Below, in pieces: positions 31,920 through 40,707 of a DNA stretch of 64,000 nucleotides. The stretch is from CAZVPF01 sp964628195. Its GTDB lineage: Bacteria > Planctomycetota > Phycisphaerae > Sedimentisphaerales > Anaerohalosphaeraceae. The stretch spans positions 26,735 through 90,734 of the forward strand of contig CAZVPF010000011.1 in the NCBI GenBank assembly GCA_964628195.1, given 5' to 3'. The notes under the pieces were generated by a model that worked only from the letters and a program-made list of their open reading frames with translations, was not told where the DNA came from and searched no databases. Position 1 is the first letter of the stretch; each line of letters starts with the position of its first letter. The position numbers and the translations under genes are program-made.

Positions 31920-33395
31920 ATGAAAATGTCAATGTCAAACCAGATGCGCATGGAACAGCGGATGAAACTCGCTCCGCGCATGATCCAGTCTATGGAAATC
32001 CTCCAGCTCCCGCTTCTGGCCCTGCAGGAACGAATCGAAGCCGAACTCAACAGCAACCCAGTCCTTGAAGAAGTCGCCGAAACCCCCGAACAGGTAACAC
32101 CGGACCGAAACGAAGACGACTCATCAGAAAACTTCGACGAAAAGGACCTCGTCGTTAAAGAAGACAATGACCGCGCAGAGGACTTCGAAAGACTAAACAG
32201 CATCTCCGACGACTTCGACGACTACATGAACCGCAGCACCGCCTATCGTTACAAAAACAACACCGGCGAACCTGACAAAAAACTTGAGGCCCTGAACAAC
32301 ACCGCCGCAAACAGCATCTCGCTTCACGACCACCTGCTCGAACAGTGGCGGCTCATCGACGCCGACCAGTCGATCAAGGACGCAGGCGAAGCGATCATCG
32401 ACTACATCGACGACAAAGGCTACCTCTCGGTCCGACTCGAACAGCTCCACAACAAAGACAAAAATAATTTTAACTTCGACCACCTCAAGCAGGCCCTTTC
32501 GCTCGTGCAAACTCTCGACCCACCCGGCGTCGGCGCACGCGATATCCGCGAATGCCTACTCATACAACTCCGACAGGCGAACGAGGATATGCTCTTTGAA
32601 GAAGAACTCGTGCAGGGCCACCTCGACGAACTGCTCGAAAATCGCCTGCCGCAGATCGCACGCAAAATGACCTGCTCCATCGAACAGATTAACAAGGCGC
32701 TCACCAGGTTAAGCAAACTCGATACATCGCCAGGCCTGCAGATAGGCAGAAACGAAAATTACCCCATCCACGCCGACGTCATCGTCGAACCCGACCCCGA
32801 AGGTGACGGCTGGACCGTCTCGCTCGCAGACTCAAGCCTGCCTTCTCTGCGCGTAAACGACTACTACTCCCGCATGGCGCGCGACAGAAAACTCGACACA
32901 CAAACAAAAGAATTCCTCCAGAACAATATCCGCTCAGCCAAGTGGCTCATGGACGCAATCGCCCAGCGGAAAAACACCCTGCTCAAAGTCGCCGGAGAAG
33001 TCGTAAAACACCAGCGTGAATTCTTCGAAAAAGGCAAGCTATACCTGAAACCCTTGCCAATGCAGACCATCGCCGACGCCGTAGGTGTCCACATAGCAAC
33101 CGTCTCCCGAGCAGTCGCAGGAAAATACGTACAGTGCCCCCAGGGAATACTCCCGCTTCGCGGTTTCTTCAGCGGCGGCACCGAGGACGAAAACGGCAAC
33201 GCCCAGTCATGGGACGCTGTCCGCGCAAAACTCCAGCAGATTATCGACAACGAGGATAAATCAAACCCACTCAGTGATGACGAACTCCGCAAGAAACTTA
33301 ACGAAGAAGGCATCAATAACATCGCCCGCAGAACAATCGCCAAATACCGCAAACTGCTCAACATACCCGCCGCAAGATTCCGCAAAAAATTCTAA
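31920..33395 (+). CDS. rpoN: RNA polymerase sigma-54 factor
   Basis: A 491-residue sigma-54. Region I opens with NQMRMEQRMKLAPRMIQSME, rich in Gln and Leu as required for activator response; an acidic region II follows (~55-90, many Asp/Glu). The core-binding and helix-turn-helix regions carry MQTIADAVGVHIATVSRAVA and the RpoN box is ARRTIAKYRKLLNIPAARFR. It transcribes promoters that need AAA+ activators, none of which is in the window. The last four bases overlap the opposing membrane-protein gene. CGGAG lies upstream of the start. Confidence 0.97.
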   Translation: MKMSMSNQMRMEQRMKLAPRMIQSMEILQLPLLALQERIEAELNSNPVLEEVAETPEQVTPDRNEDDSSENFDEKDLVVKEDNDRAEDFERLNSISDDFDDYMNRSTAYRYKNNTGEPDKKLEALNNTAANSISLHDHLLEQWRLIDADQSIKDAGEAIIDYIDDKGYLSVRLEQLHNKDKNNFNFDHLKQALSLVQTLDPPGVGARDIRECLLIQLRQANEDMLFEEELVQGHLDELLENRLPQIARKMTCSIEQINKALTRLSKLDTSPGLQIGRNENYPIHADVIVEPDPEGDGWTVSLADSSLPSLRVNDYYSRMARDRKLDTQTKEFLQNNIRSAKWLMDAIAQRKNTLLKVAGEVVKHQREFFEKGKLYLKPLPMQTIADAVGVHIATVSRAVAGKYVQCPQGILPLRGFFSGGTEDENGNAQSWDAVRAKLQQIIDNEDKSNPLSDDELRKKLNEEGINNIARRTIAKYRKLLNIPAARFRKKF

Positions 33396-34513
33396 ACCCC
33401 TGTCTGCTCGTTCCTGTCTTCCTGATCCTCCGGTTCTTCACCTTCCTTATCCACTTCCGGCGGCAGTATATCCTCCGGCCCTATCTCAGTAGGCGCCTCC
33501 TGCATCTTTGAACCGCGTTCTTCTTTATGCGAAGCCCCCGGCCCCACCGGCCCGACTGCCGTCGGCTCATCCTCGACCGTATCACCTTCGCCCGGCCCTT
33601 TCTCTATAGGCTCGCCCGAACCTGCCAACGCGTTAAACTCATCGCCAAACTGCGCCATGAACTCCATCGTCATCGACCTGAAAAAAACCGGCACAGGTAA
33701 AAGCACAACCGTCCCGATATAAGGCAGCATCAGCAGCGGTATCAAACAGCATAAAATGCACATCCCAAAAACTACCGCTATCCCCACACCTATACCCAGC
33801 AAAGACTTAAAAAGTATGAACAAAACGAACTTGCCCCACGCCTCCCTGAAAAGCTCCTTGAACACACCCCAAGCCTCCATGCAGCTCATCCGCTGAGTAT
33901 ACATGATCACGCTCACATAATCATTCGCAACAACCTGCACCAAAGTCAATACCAGGAAAATCGGCAAAAACAAAAGCCCCAAACCCGCAAATATCAAAGC
34001 GTTTTTCATCATCATCACATCCCCGCCTCCGCGCGATGCCATAATAATACCCGCTATGATACCCGCCATGACAAGCCCGAAGACAAAAGTAATAACCGCA
34101 ACTATCAGCTTGAAAACGAAAAGCGTATTGCCCTCATGCTTATACTCCCTCCACGGAAACTTCACCTCCGCCACATCAAGCCCGATACAGTGCGTAAACA
34201 TAAATATCCCGCGCGACTTCGCCCAAAGCCCGATCACCATCAGAACAAGTGCGATAACACCGACACCGATAGCGATACCTATAATAAGCGACACATACTG
34301 CTCCGGTATATGCCCCGGGCCCTGCCCCTGCTGCCCGCCGAAGTTCCCCCAGCGGAAATTAAAGTTGCCCTGCCCCAGCGTCGCCAGCCACGCGCAAAAA
34401 CCCACCACAAACCACTTGCCCAGACTGAAACGCTCAAACAGCATCTCACGCATACGGTCAAACCCCGCACTCGCCGGCCCCGTAACGCTTATTCTCTCCT
34501 TGTCGATATTCAT
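33392..34513 (-). CDS. Multi-pass membrane protein with acidic proline-rich tail
   Basis: A 373-residue protein; ATG 34513 is chosen because GGGAGAAG precedes it and it overlaps the previous gene's stop as ATGA. A soluble N-terminus is followed by six or so transmembrane helices (SLIIGIAIGVGVIALVLMVI, then FKLIVAVITFVFGLVMAGII and later ones) and a ~70-residue acidic tail rich in Gly, Pro and Glu. The helix text resembles the DUF4013-like membrane proteins common in planctomycetes, but I do not assign a function. Translationally coupled to the small membrane protein upstream. Confidence 0.6.
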   Translation of the reverse strand: MNIDKERISVTGPASAGFDRMREMLFERFSLGKWFVVGFCAWLATLGQGNFNFRWGNFGGQQGQGPGHIPEQYVSLIIGIAIGVGVIALVLMVIGLWAKSRGIFMFTHCIGLDVAEVKFPWREYKHEGNTLFVFKLIVAVITFVFGLVMAGIIAGIIMASRGGGDVMMMKNALIFAGLGLLFLPIFLVLTLVQVVANDYVSVIMYTQRMSCMEAWGVFKELFREAWGKFVLFILFKSLLGIGVGIAVVFGMCILCCLIPLLMLPYIGTVVLLPVPVFFRSMTMEFMAQFGDEFNALAGSGEPIEKGPGEGDTVEDEPTAVGPVGPGASHKEERGSKMQEAPTEIGPEDILPPEVDKEGEEPEDQEDRNEQTGV

Positions 34514-34917
34514 ATCATCTTCTCCCAGATAACGATTAAAACGTTCACAAACATCGCGATCAGCAGCCACGCCGCAGTCATCGAATGCGCCTTTTTAAGC
34601 TCCGTCCCCACTCCATCCGGACCCGCCGTCACCGCCCAAAGCCGATACGGTATCTGCAATATAAAGTAACCCAGCACCACCGGCCCAAGCAGATGCCAAC
34701 GAAACGCCTCCCCGAACTCGCCCCTGGCCGTGTAATTGAAAGACTTGAACATATCGTAAAAAATATGGTGCCTGTTAAAATTCTCGTCAAGACCACGCAA
34801 ATGCCACTTTGCCCCGAATATCCTCGACCCGAACTTGTCGATATCCACCATAAAAGCCGCCCCCACCACCGCGACACATAACACAAGCATCACTATGTTG
34901 TATTTAACATCGCTCAT
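34510..34917 (-). CDS. Small membrane protein, DUF2752-like
   Basis: A 135-residue protein with an N-terminal helix (YNIVMLVLCVAVVGAAFMV), a second helix after GEFGEAFRWHLLGPVVLGYF and a third at the C-terminus. The layout 'short loop, GxxxxAFRxxxLGxxxLxxF, helix' recalls DUF2752 proteins, but the CPGCG-type motif of that family is not present, so the link is weak. Overlaps the next gene by ATGA. The upstream hisF gene ends 59 bases away on the same strand, so readthrough from the his genes is possible. Confidence 0.45.
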   Translation of the reverse strand: MSDVKYNIVMLVLCVAVVGAAFMVDIDKFGSRIFGAKWHLRGLDENFNRHHIFYDMFKSFNYTARGEFGEAFRWHLLGPVVLGYFILQIPYRLWAVTAGPDGVGTELKKAHSMTAAWLLIAMFVNVLIVIWEKMI

Positions 34918-34976
34918 CCCTTAGCTCTCCCGCCCGGCCCTCGCCGGGCAATAAAGTCCACGTCCCTTAAAAACCG

Positions 34977-35741
34977 CTAAGGCCGAATATGCACGCCCCG
35001 CTCCTCGAGATAATCCTTCACCTCGTTTATCGAGTACGTTCCGTAATGAAATATCGACGCCGCCAGCGCCGCATCGGCGTCGGCATCCTTAAACACATCC
35101 ACTATCGTATCAAGGTTCCCCGCACCTCCAGACGCAATCACCGGAATATCAACCGCGTCAACAACCGCCCTTGTAAGAGCGATATCATACCCCGCCTCGG
35201 TCCCGTCGGCGTCCATCGAGGTCAAAAGTATCTCACCGGCTCCAAGCTCCTCGGCCCTCTGCGCCCACTCCACCACATCAAGCTCCGTCGGCTCCGACCC
35301 CGCCTTAATGCACACCTGCCACTTCTGCTCGCCGCCCGGTTTTTTCTTCGCGTCAATTGCCAGCACAACGCAATTGGCCCCGAACCTCTCCGCCGATTCC
35401 CTCAATACATCGGGGTTCTTAACCGCCGCAGTATTAATCGAACACTTATCCGCCCCGCTCCGCAAAAGCAAGTCTATCTCGTCGGCGCTGGTTATCCCCC
35501 CGCCCACGGTAAACGGTATGAAAACATGCTCAGCAACTTTCTCCACGAGATCCACAATTGTCTTGTTATTGCGTATCGTCGCCGTAATATCCAAAAACAC
35601 CAGCTCGTCGGCCCCCTCGTCGCTGTACCTTGCCCCAAGCTCCACCGGGTCACCCGCATCGCGAAGGTTCAAAAAGTTCACTCCCTTTACAACCCGGTTA
35701 TCCTTAACATCCAGGCACGGCACTATCCTCTTCGCCAGCAT
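34977..35741 (-). CDS. hisF: Imidazole glycerol phosphate synthase, cyclase subunit
   Basis: A 254-residue TIM-barrel enzyme of normal length: AKRIVPCLDVKDNRVVKGVN carries the catalytic Asp near the N-terminus, FTVGGGI and VIASGGAG are the phosphate-binding loops, and VVLAIDAKK holds the second Asp. With HisH it makes IGP and AICAR from PRFAR in histidine synthesis. It follows hisH with a one-base stop/start overlap (TAATG), so the two subunits are made together. Confidence 0.96.
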   Translation of the reverse strand: MLAKRIVPCLDVKDNRVVKGVNFLNLRDAGDPVELGARYSDEGADELVFLDITATIRNNKTIVDLVEKVAEHVFIPFTVGGGITSADEIDLLLRSGADKCSINTAAVKNPDVLRESAERFGANCVVLAIDAKKKPGGEQKWQVCIKAGSEPTELDVVEWAQRAEELGAGEILLTSMDADGTEAGYDIALTRAVVDAVDIPVIASGGAGNLDTIVDVFKDADADAALAASIFHYGTYSINEVKDYLEERGVHIRP

Positions 35742-36358
35742 TACCCACCCGCCTTTCTGCAGAACCGCTCAAAATTACGCAAAACCTTTAACCCCGCAGG
35801 CCCGCTCTTCTCCGGGTGAAACTGCACCCCGAAAACGTTCCCTTTCTGCACCGATGCCGGCACAACCTCGCTGTACTCACAGCTCGCAACCTTAACTCCA
35901 GGCTCGATATCCACCGCGTGGTAGGAATGCGCGAAATAAAAATACTCATCTTTGCCCAGACCGTCAAAAAGGTCCATCCCCTCCTGTATCTCAACACAGT
36001 TCCACCCCATATGCGGGATAGGCCTGCCCGGCGCGGGCTTTATCTTCGTAACATTTCCCCCCACCAAACCGAGCCCATTAAAGCTTCCCATCTCATCACT
36101 GTGATCGAAAAGCATCTGAAAACCGACGCAAATCCCCAAAAGAGGCTTGCCCGCCGCAGCAACTTCCTTTATCACCTCCGCCGTCTCGCCCAGCGCCTTT
36201 ATCGCGTACCCGAACGCAGCCACGCCCGGCAGGATGATCCCCGCCGCCGCACGTATATCATCCGGCTCGCGCGAAAGCTTCTCGTGATAACCCAGGTGAT
36301 TCAGGGCATTGCCCACGCTCTTGATATTGCCCACATTGTAATCGACTACTACTATCAT
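35741..36358 (-). CDS. hisH: Imidazole glycerol phosphate synthase, glutaminase subunit
   Basis: A 205-residue class I glutamine amidotransferase. The nucleophile is Cys in LLGICVGFQMLFDHS; His and Glu complete the triad in GVQFHPEKSG. MIVVVDYNVGNIKSVGNALN is the HisH N-terminus and PHMGWNCVE the typical interface strand. It supplies ammonia to HisF through the barrel. First gene of the hisH-hisF pair. Confidence 0.96.
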   Translation of the reverse strand: MIVVVDYNVGNIKSVGNALNHLGYHEKLSREPDDIRAAAGIILPGVAAFGYAIKALGETAEVIKEVAAAGKPLLGICVGFQMLFDHSDEMGSFNGLGLVGGNVTKIKPAPGRPIPHMGWNCVEIQEGMDLFDGLGKDEYFYFAHSYHAVDIEPGVKVASCEYSEVVPASVQKGNVFGVQFHPEKSGPAGLKVLRNFERFCRKAGG

Positions 36359-36499
36359 AGTTTTTCCGAATAATCAAAACCTGAAAACCCACAAAAGATT
36401 ATCACATAAAAACTCCCCCGTCAAGCTCCATAATCAACCTGTTTAATCTCTATCATACTGCAAAATCCGCGTTTTAAGTGCCGCCGGCAAAAAAACTCA

Positions 36500-36528
36500 T
36501 TGACTTTTCATATAGAAAAATGTATAAT
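36500..36528 (+). promoter_or_regulatory. Strong sigma-70 promoter of the dockerin-Hcp gene
   Basis: TTGACT (36500-36505) and a perfect TATAAT (36523-36528) are spaced 17 bases. Initiation near 36535 gives a ~40-base leader to the start at 36575. Confidence 0.75.
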
Positions 36529-36574
36529 ATTTTCTGACTCAACCCTGTTTTTATTGGTTTTTTTGAGGTGTGAG

Positions 36575-37222
36575 ATGAAAAGTATGTTTTTTGTTGCGTT
36601 AATGATTCTCGCAGCCGCTGGCTGTGTACTTGCCGACTGTCCCAAAGCCGACCTAAGCGGAGACTGCAAGGTAACATTAGAAGACTATGCCCTCTTAGCC
36701 AACCAATGGCTTGACGAAGGCATCCCAGGCACCGATTCCGTATACCCGCTTCAAAGTGAGATCGAAGGCGCATACGCAATTCATTTGACCATCACGGGAA
36801 TGAACCAGGGCGCGATACATGGCAATTCGACTGCTCAAGGCAGAGAAGACACCATCGTAGTCACAGATTACAACCACAGTGTCAAAATTCCCCTCGACCC
36901 GTTAACCGGACTCGCCACTGGACAAAGACAGCATGGAGTGTTGACCATAGAAAAGTTCACCGACCAGGCAAGCCCTTTAATGATCCAGGCCCTTACGACA
37001 GGAGAAAGGTTATCATTATTCAAACTTGATTTCTACAGGCTTAAGTCCGACGGTACAATTGAAAAATGTTACGAAATAACACTTCAAGAAGCAAGAATAG
37101 TAGATTACAAAACTGCCGGCCCAAATATCGAGACCTTTTCATTTACTTACGACTCGATCGAATGGCATTGGATACCTGACAATAAATCTGCCCAGGACGA
37201 CTGGAAAACCCCTGCTGTTTAG
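36575..37222 (+). CDS. Secreted dockerin-like motif fused to an Hcp (T6SS tube) domain
   Basis: A 215-residue protein; ATG 36575 has GAGGTG upstream and follows a strong promoter. Residues 1-20 are a Sec signal (FFVALMILAAAGCVLA), residues 22-46 a single dockerin/EF-hand-like half with DLSGDCKVTLED and LLANQWL. Residues ~65-205 are an Hcp domain: the loop PLDPLTGLATGQRQHG, TIEKFTDQASPLMIQALTTG, LDFYRLKSDGTIEKCYEITL and FSFTYDSIEWHWIPDN match enterobacterial-type Hcp in order and spacing. Hcp normally is cytosolic and forms hexameric T6SS rings; an exported Hcp with a dockerin-like end and no T6SS genes around suggests reuse in an extracellular or periplasmic assembly. Function inferred. Confidence 0.78.
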   Translation: MKSMFFVALMILAAAGCVLADCPKADLSGDCKVTLEDYALLANQWLDEGIPGTDSVYPLQSEIEGAYAIHLTITGMNQGAIHGNSTAQGREDTIVVTDYNHSVKIPLDPLTGLATGQRQHGVLTIEKFTDQASPLMIQALTTGERLSLFKLDFYRLKSDGTIEKCYEITLQEARIVDYKTAGPNIETFSFTYDSIEWHWIPDNKSAQDDWKTPAV

Positions 37223-37260
37223 TCCTTAATCAGGCTCCGGAAAAATTTAGCATAAAGTTT

Positions 37261-38427
37261 TTACTTCGCCCCAGCCGTAACAAACGGCGAAAGCTCGCGC
37301 AGACGGTTAACCACCTCAACCGTCTTCTCCGCAGTAAAATCTATCTCTTCTTCCGTATTATGCACACTCAGGCTGAATCGTATCGACCCGTGCGCCGCCG
37401 TAAAAGGCACACCCATCGCTCGCAGCACATGCGAAGGCTCCAGCGAACCCGACGAACACGCCGAACCCGAGCTCGCGCATATTCCGTACCGGTCCAGCGA
37501 AAGAAGTATCGCCTCGCCTTCGATATACTCAAAGCTTATGTTCAGTGTATTGGGCAGCCGGTTCTTAATGTCCCCGTTCACAAAACTGTCCGGACACGAC
37601 GAAAGCAGCCTCTCCTCCAGCCTGTCCCGCAGCTTCTTGACCCGCGTATTCTCATCGTCCATCCTCTGCCTTGCAAGCTCGCACGCCTTGCCCAGCGCCA
37701 CAATGCCCGGCACATTCTCAGTCCCCGCTCGCTTGCCCCCTTCCTGGTGTCCGCCCAGCATAAACGGCGCAACACGCGTGCCCTTCTTGATATACAGTAC
37801 ACCAACCCCTTTCGATGCGTGCAGCTTATGGCCCGATATGCTCAATAAGTCAATATTCGACCCCGAAAGCTCAAACGGAATTTTCCCAACCGCCTGCACA
37901 GCGTCAGTATGAAAAACTGAACCCTTTGACTTAACAAGGTCCGCTATCTCGTCAACGTCAAACACAACCCCCGTCTCATTATTCGCCCACATGATCGACA
38001 CTATCGCCGTCTCATCGTCAAGCTCATCACTAAGCTGCCCCATATCCAGCCGCCCCTGCCTGTCAACGTTTATCTCAACAAGCTCATACCCGTGCTCGCG
38101 AAGCTGCCTGCAAGTACTCAGTACCGCCGGATGCTCAACACGCGAAGTAATTATCTTACGTTTTTCCGGATGTGATTCCAATATCCCACGTATTGCCGAG
38201 TTGTCGCTCTCCGTCCCGCAGCTCGTAAAAATTATCTCATCCGCGCCGCACCCCAAAAGCTCAGCCACACGACGCCTCGCCTTCGTTATCTCTTTCTCCA
38301 CCTGCCCACCGAACGAGTGCATACTCGAAGGATTCCCGTAAAGCTCGCTCAAAAACGGTGTCATCTCTTTCACCACTTCAGGGTCAACCATCGTCGTAGC
38401 GTTATTATCCAGGTAAATGGTCTTCAT
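37261..38427 (-). CDS. nifS: Cysteine desulfurase, NifS type
   Basis: A 388-residue PLP enzyme; ATG 38427 is chosen for GGGGAGAAA upstream and because homologues begin with YLDNNATT. The PLP lysine is in SISGHKLHASKGVGVLYIKK, the substrate-binding region NNETG, and the sulfur-carrying Cys in ASSGSACSSGSLEPSHVL on the mobile loop. It releases sulfur from cysteine for Fe-S cluster assembly on NifU, whose gene lies two bases upstream in the same unit. In a non-diazotroph this is the housekeeping system; no nif structural genes are seen. Confidence 0.95.
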   Translation of the reverse strand: MKTIYLDNNATTMVDPEVVKEMTPFLSELYGNPSSMHSFGGQVEKEITKARRRVAELLGCGADEIIFTSCGTESDNSAIRGILESHPEKRKIITSRVEHPAVLSTCRQLREHGYELVEINVDRQGRLDMGQLSDELDDETAIVSIMWANNETGVVFDVDEIADLVKSKGSVFHTDAVQAVGKIPFELSGSNIDLLSISGHKLHASKGVGVLYIKKGTRVAPFMLGGHQEGGKRAGTENVPGIVALGKACELARQRMDDENTRVKKLRDRLEERLLSSCPDSFVNGDIKNRLPNTLNISFEYIEGEAILLSLDRYGICASSGSACSSGSLEPSHVLRAMGVPFTAAHGSIRFSLSVHNTEEEIDFTAEKTVEVVNRLRELSPFVTAGAK

Positions 38428-38428
38428 C

Positions 38429-39307
38429 TTATTTCTCCCCATTAAACGGCTTGGGCGCATCTTTCTTTTCCTCGACATGGATATCGTCCGACACAAACTC
38501 TTTCAGCTTCGCCTCGACAACCTGCTGCATCGTGAAAGACGAAACCTTGCACTGCGCACACATGCCGCGAAAAGCCACTATCACCTTATCGCCTTCAACG
38601 TCTATAAGTTCAATATCACCGCCATGCGCCTTCAGCGCAGGACGCACCTGCTCATCCATCGTCTGCTGAATAAGCTGTATCTTCTGGATATTCGTCAGCT
38701 TCTTCTTCTCCTTCGGAGGCTCAGGCTTCTTGACAACTATATCTTTCCGCGTCCTGTCGATAATATGCTGAATATCCGGCTTACACTTACCGCAGCCGCC
38801 ACCCGCCTTGCAGAAGTTCGTAACCTGCTCAACAGTATCCAGCCGGTTCTCCTTCACCACTTTCTCAATTTCTTTTTCGGTCACACCGAAACATGCACAG
38901 GTCACCTTTTCTTCCGTACTCTTTTTAACCGGCTTGCCCTGGTTGTTATAATAATCTATCGCAGCCTCAAGCGCCTCCTGCCCCATCACAGAACAGTGCA
39001 TCTTCTGATCGGGCAGCCCCCCTAAATGCTTCACGATGTCATTATTCGTAACATTCGCCGCCTCCTTGATCGTCATGCCCTTAATAAGCTCCGTCAGAAC
39101 CGAAGAAGATGCAACCGCGCTTGCACAGCCAAACGTCTTGAACTTCGCATCGGCTATCTTGCCCGCGCTGTCCAGCTTGAAAGTCAGAGTCAATGCGTCC
39201 CCGCATGCCAGTGACCCTACCTCACCAACTCCGTCGGCATTTTCGATATAACCCACATTTCGAGGATTAAGAAAGTGATCCATTACCTTGTCTGTATATT
39301 GCCACAT
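38429..39307 (-). CDS. nifU: Fe-S cluster scaffold protein NifU (three domains)
   Basis: A 292-residue full-length NifU. The IscU-like domain has its three Cys at C35 (LACGDA), C61 (FGCASA) and C105 (MHCSVMG). A central Bfd-like [2Fe-2S] domain follows with CACFGVTEKE and NFCKAGGGCGKC, and the C-terminal Nfu domain carries MCAQCKVSS. It assembles clusters with sulfur from NifS and passes them to target proteins; quinolinate synthase in the same operon is one such Fe-S protein. Confidence 0.95.
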   Translation of the reverse strand: MWQYTDKVMDHFLNPRNVGYIENADGVGEVGSLACGDALTLTFKLDSAGKIADAKFKTFGCASAVASSSVLTELIKGMTIKEAANVTNNDIVKHLGGLPDQKMHCSVMGQEALEAAIDYYNNQGKPVKKSTEEKVTCACFGVTEKEIEKVVKENRLDTVEQVTNFCKAGGGCGKCKPDIQHIIDRTRKDIVVKKPEPPKEKKKLTNIQKIQLIQQTMDEQVRPALKAHGGDIELIDVEGDKVIVAFRGMCAQCKVSSFTMQQVVEAKLKEFVSDDIHVEEKKDAPKPFNGEK

Positions 39308-39372
39308 AGTACTGTCCGTTTCTAAACCGTTATTTACTGCGTCTGACTCTTTTTACGGTTTACATTATAGTT

Positions 39373-40665
39373 TCATTTTCCCGCCGCGTCCAGTGCCTGC
39401 TCAAAGTCGGCGATAATATCGTCAATATTTTCAGTACCAACAGAAACCCGGATAAAGTCCGGCGAAACTCCCGCCTCAAGCTGCTCTTCAGGCGTAAGCT
39501 GCTGGTGAGTCGTACTCGCAGGGTGTATAACCAGCGTCTTACTGTCCAGTATATTCGCCAGGTGGCTCGCCAGCTTAACGGAGTTAATAAACTTCTCACC
39601 CGCTGCCGCTCCGCCCTTAATACCGAAACCAAGTATCGCCCCCTGCCCCTTAGGCAGAAACTTCTGCGCATATTGATAAGAAGGATGCGAAGGCAAACCC
39701 GGGTAATTAACCCAACTGACAGCCTCATGCTCATCGAGAAATTTCGCCAGCCCAAGAGCGTTCTCACAGTGCCTCGGCACACGCAGGTGTATCGTCTCAA
39801 GCCCCTGCAGGAAAAGAAAAGCGTTAAACGGTGCCATGCACGCACCCGTATCACGCAGAATATTCACCCGCAGCTTCGCTATAAAAGCAGCCTCACCAAC
39901 ATCTTTTACATAACTTATTCCGTGATACGACGGGTCCGGATCAACCATCGCCGGGAACTTACCGTTAGCCCAGTCAAACCTGCCCGAATCAATAACGATC
40001 CCGCCGATACTCGTCCCGTGCCCGCCGATTATCTTCGTACAACTGTGAATTACAACATCAACACCATGCTCAATAGGCCGAAACAGTATCGGCGACGCAA
40101 CAGTATTATCGCAAAATGCGGGTATCTTATGCTCGTGTGCTATCTTCGTTATCGCAGGATAATCAAGCACGTCGTTCTTCGGGTTCCCTATCGTCTCAAA
40201 ATATACTAACCGCGTATTCTCCCGAATCGCCCTCTTGAAATTCTGCGGATCCCCCGCCTCAACAAGCGTCACCTCGATCCCAAGCCTCTTAAGCGTATGC
40301 ATGAAAAGCGTGATCGTCCCGCCGTAAAGCGAACTCGAGCTAACAATATGATCGCCCGCCTGGCATATATTCAGTATCGCACCGGTAATCGCAGCCATCC
40401 CCGAACTAAACCCCAATGCACCGATACCCCCCTCCATCGCAGCCAGACGCTTCTCCAGCACATCCGTCGTCGGGTTCATTATTCGCGTATAAATATTACC
40501 CGGCTCTTTCAGTGCAAACAGGTCAGCAGCATGCTGCGTCGAGTTAAACATAAAACTCGAAGTCTGATAAATAGGCACAGCCCTGCTTAACGTGTCCTTG
40601 TCAACATCGTGGCCCGCGTGAAGCGCAAGCGTCTCAATTTTCTGACCAACATTAATATCCGGCAT
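39373..40665 (-). CDS. metY: O-acetylhomoserine/O-acetylserine sulfhydrylase
   Basis: A 430-residue member of the Cys/Met metabolism PLP family; ATG 40665 has GGGGG upstream (a TTG five codons earlier is in frame). TLALHAGHD opens the MetY type, VVIHSCTKIIGGHGTSIGG bears the PLP Lys, and STTHQQLTPEEQLEAGVSPD with IRVSVGTENIDDII is typical. Length ~430 separates it from the ~390-residue MetB. It makes homocysteine (or cysteine) from the acetylated amino acid and sulfide. Operon partners cysK/cysE supply the sulfur-assimilation context. Confidence 0.92.
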   Translation of the reverse strand: MPDINVGQKIETLALHAGHDVDKDTLSRAVPIYQTSSFMFNSTQHAADLFALKEPGNIYTRIMNPTTDVLEKRLAAMEGGIGALGFSSGMAAITGAILNICQAGDHIVSSSSLYGGTITLFMHTLKRLGIEVTLVEAGDPQNFKRAIRENTRLVYFETIGNPKNDVLDYPAITKIAHEHKIPAFCDNTVASPILFRPIEHGVDVVIHSCTKIIGGHGTSIGGIVIDSGRFDWANGKFPAMVDPDPSYHGISYVKDVGEAAFIAKLRVNILRDTGACMAPFNAFLFLQGLETIHLRVPRHCENALGLAKFLDEHEAVSWVNYPGLPSHPSYQYAQKFLPKGQGAILGFGIKGGAAAGEKFINSVKLASHLANILDSKTLVIHPASTTHQQLTPEEQLEAGVSPDFIRVSVGTENIDDIIADFEQALDAAGK

Positions 40666-40707
40666 TTTTGCCCCCTTCAAATAAAAACTGAATACACTAA
40701 TTTAACC

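Noticed and set aside
34989..35819. Plus-strand frame of 276 codons across hisF and hisH
   Set aside because: Arg/His-rich antisense shadow of two conserved genes.
36575..37222. Part of a type VI secretion gene cluster
   Set aside because: No sheath, spike, baseplate or membrane-complex gene is nearby, and the protein has an export signal.
37261..39307. Nitrogen fixation locus (nifU, nifS)
   Set aside because: No nitrogenase or nif-specific genes; neighbours are cysteine, methionine and NAD genes, so general Fe-S assembly is the better reading.
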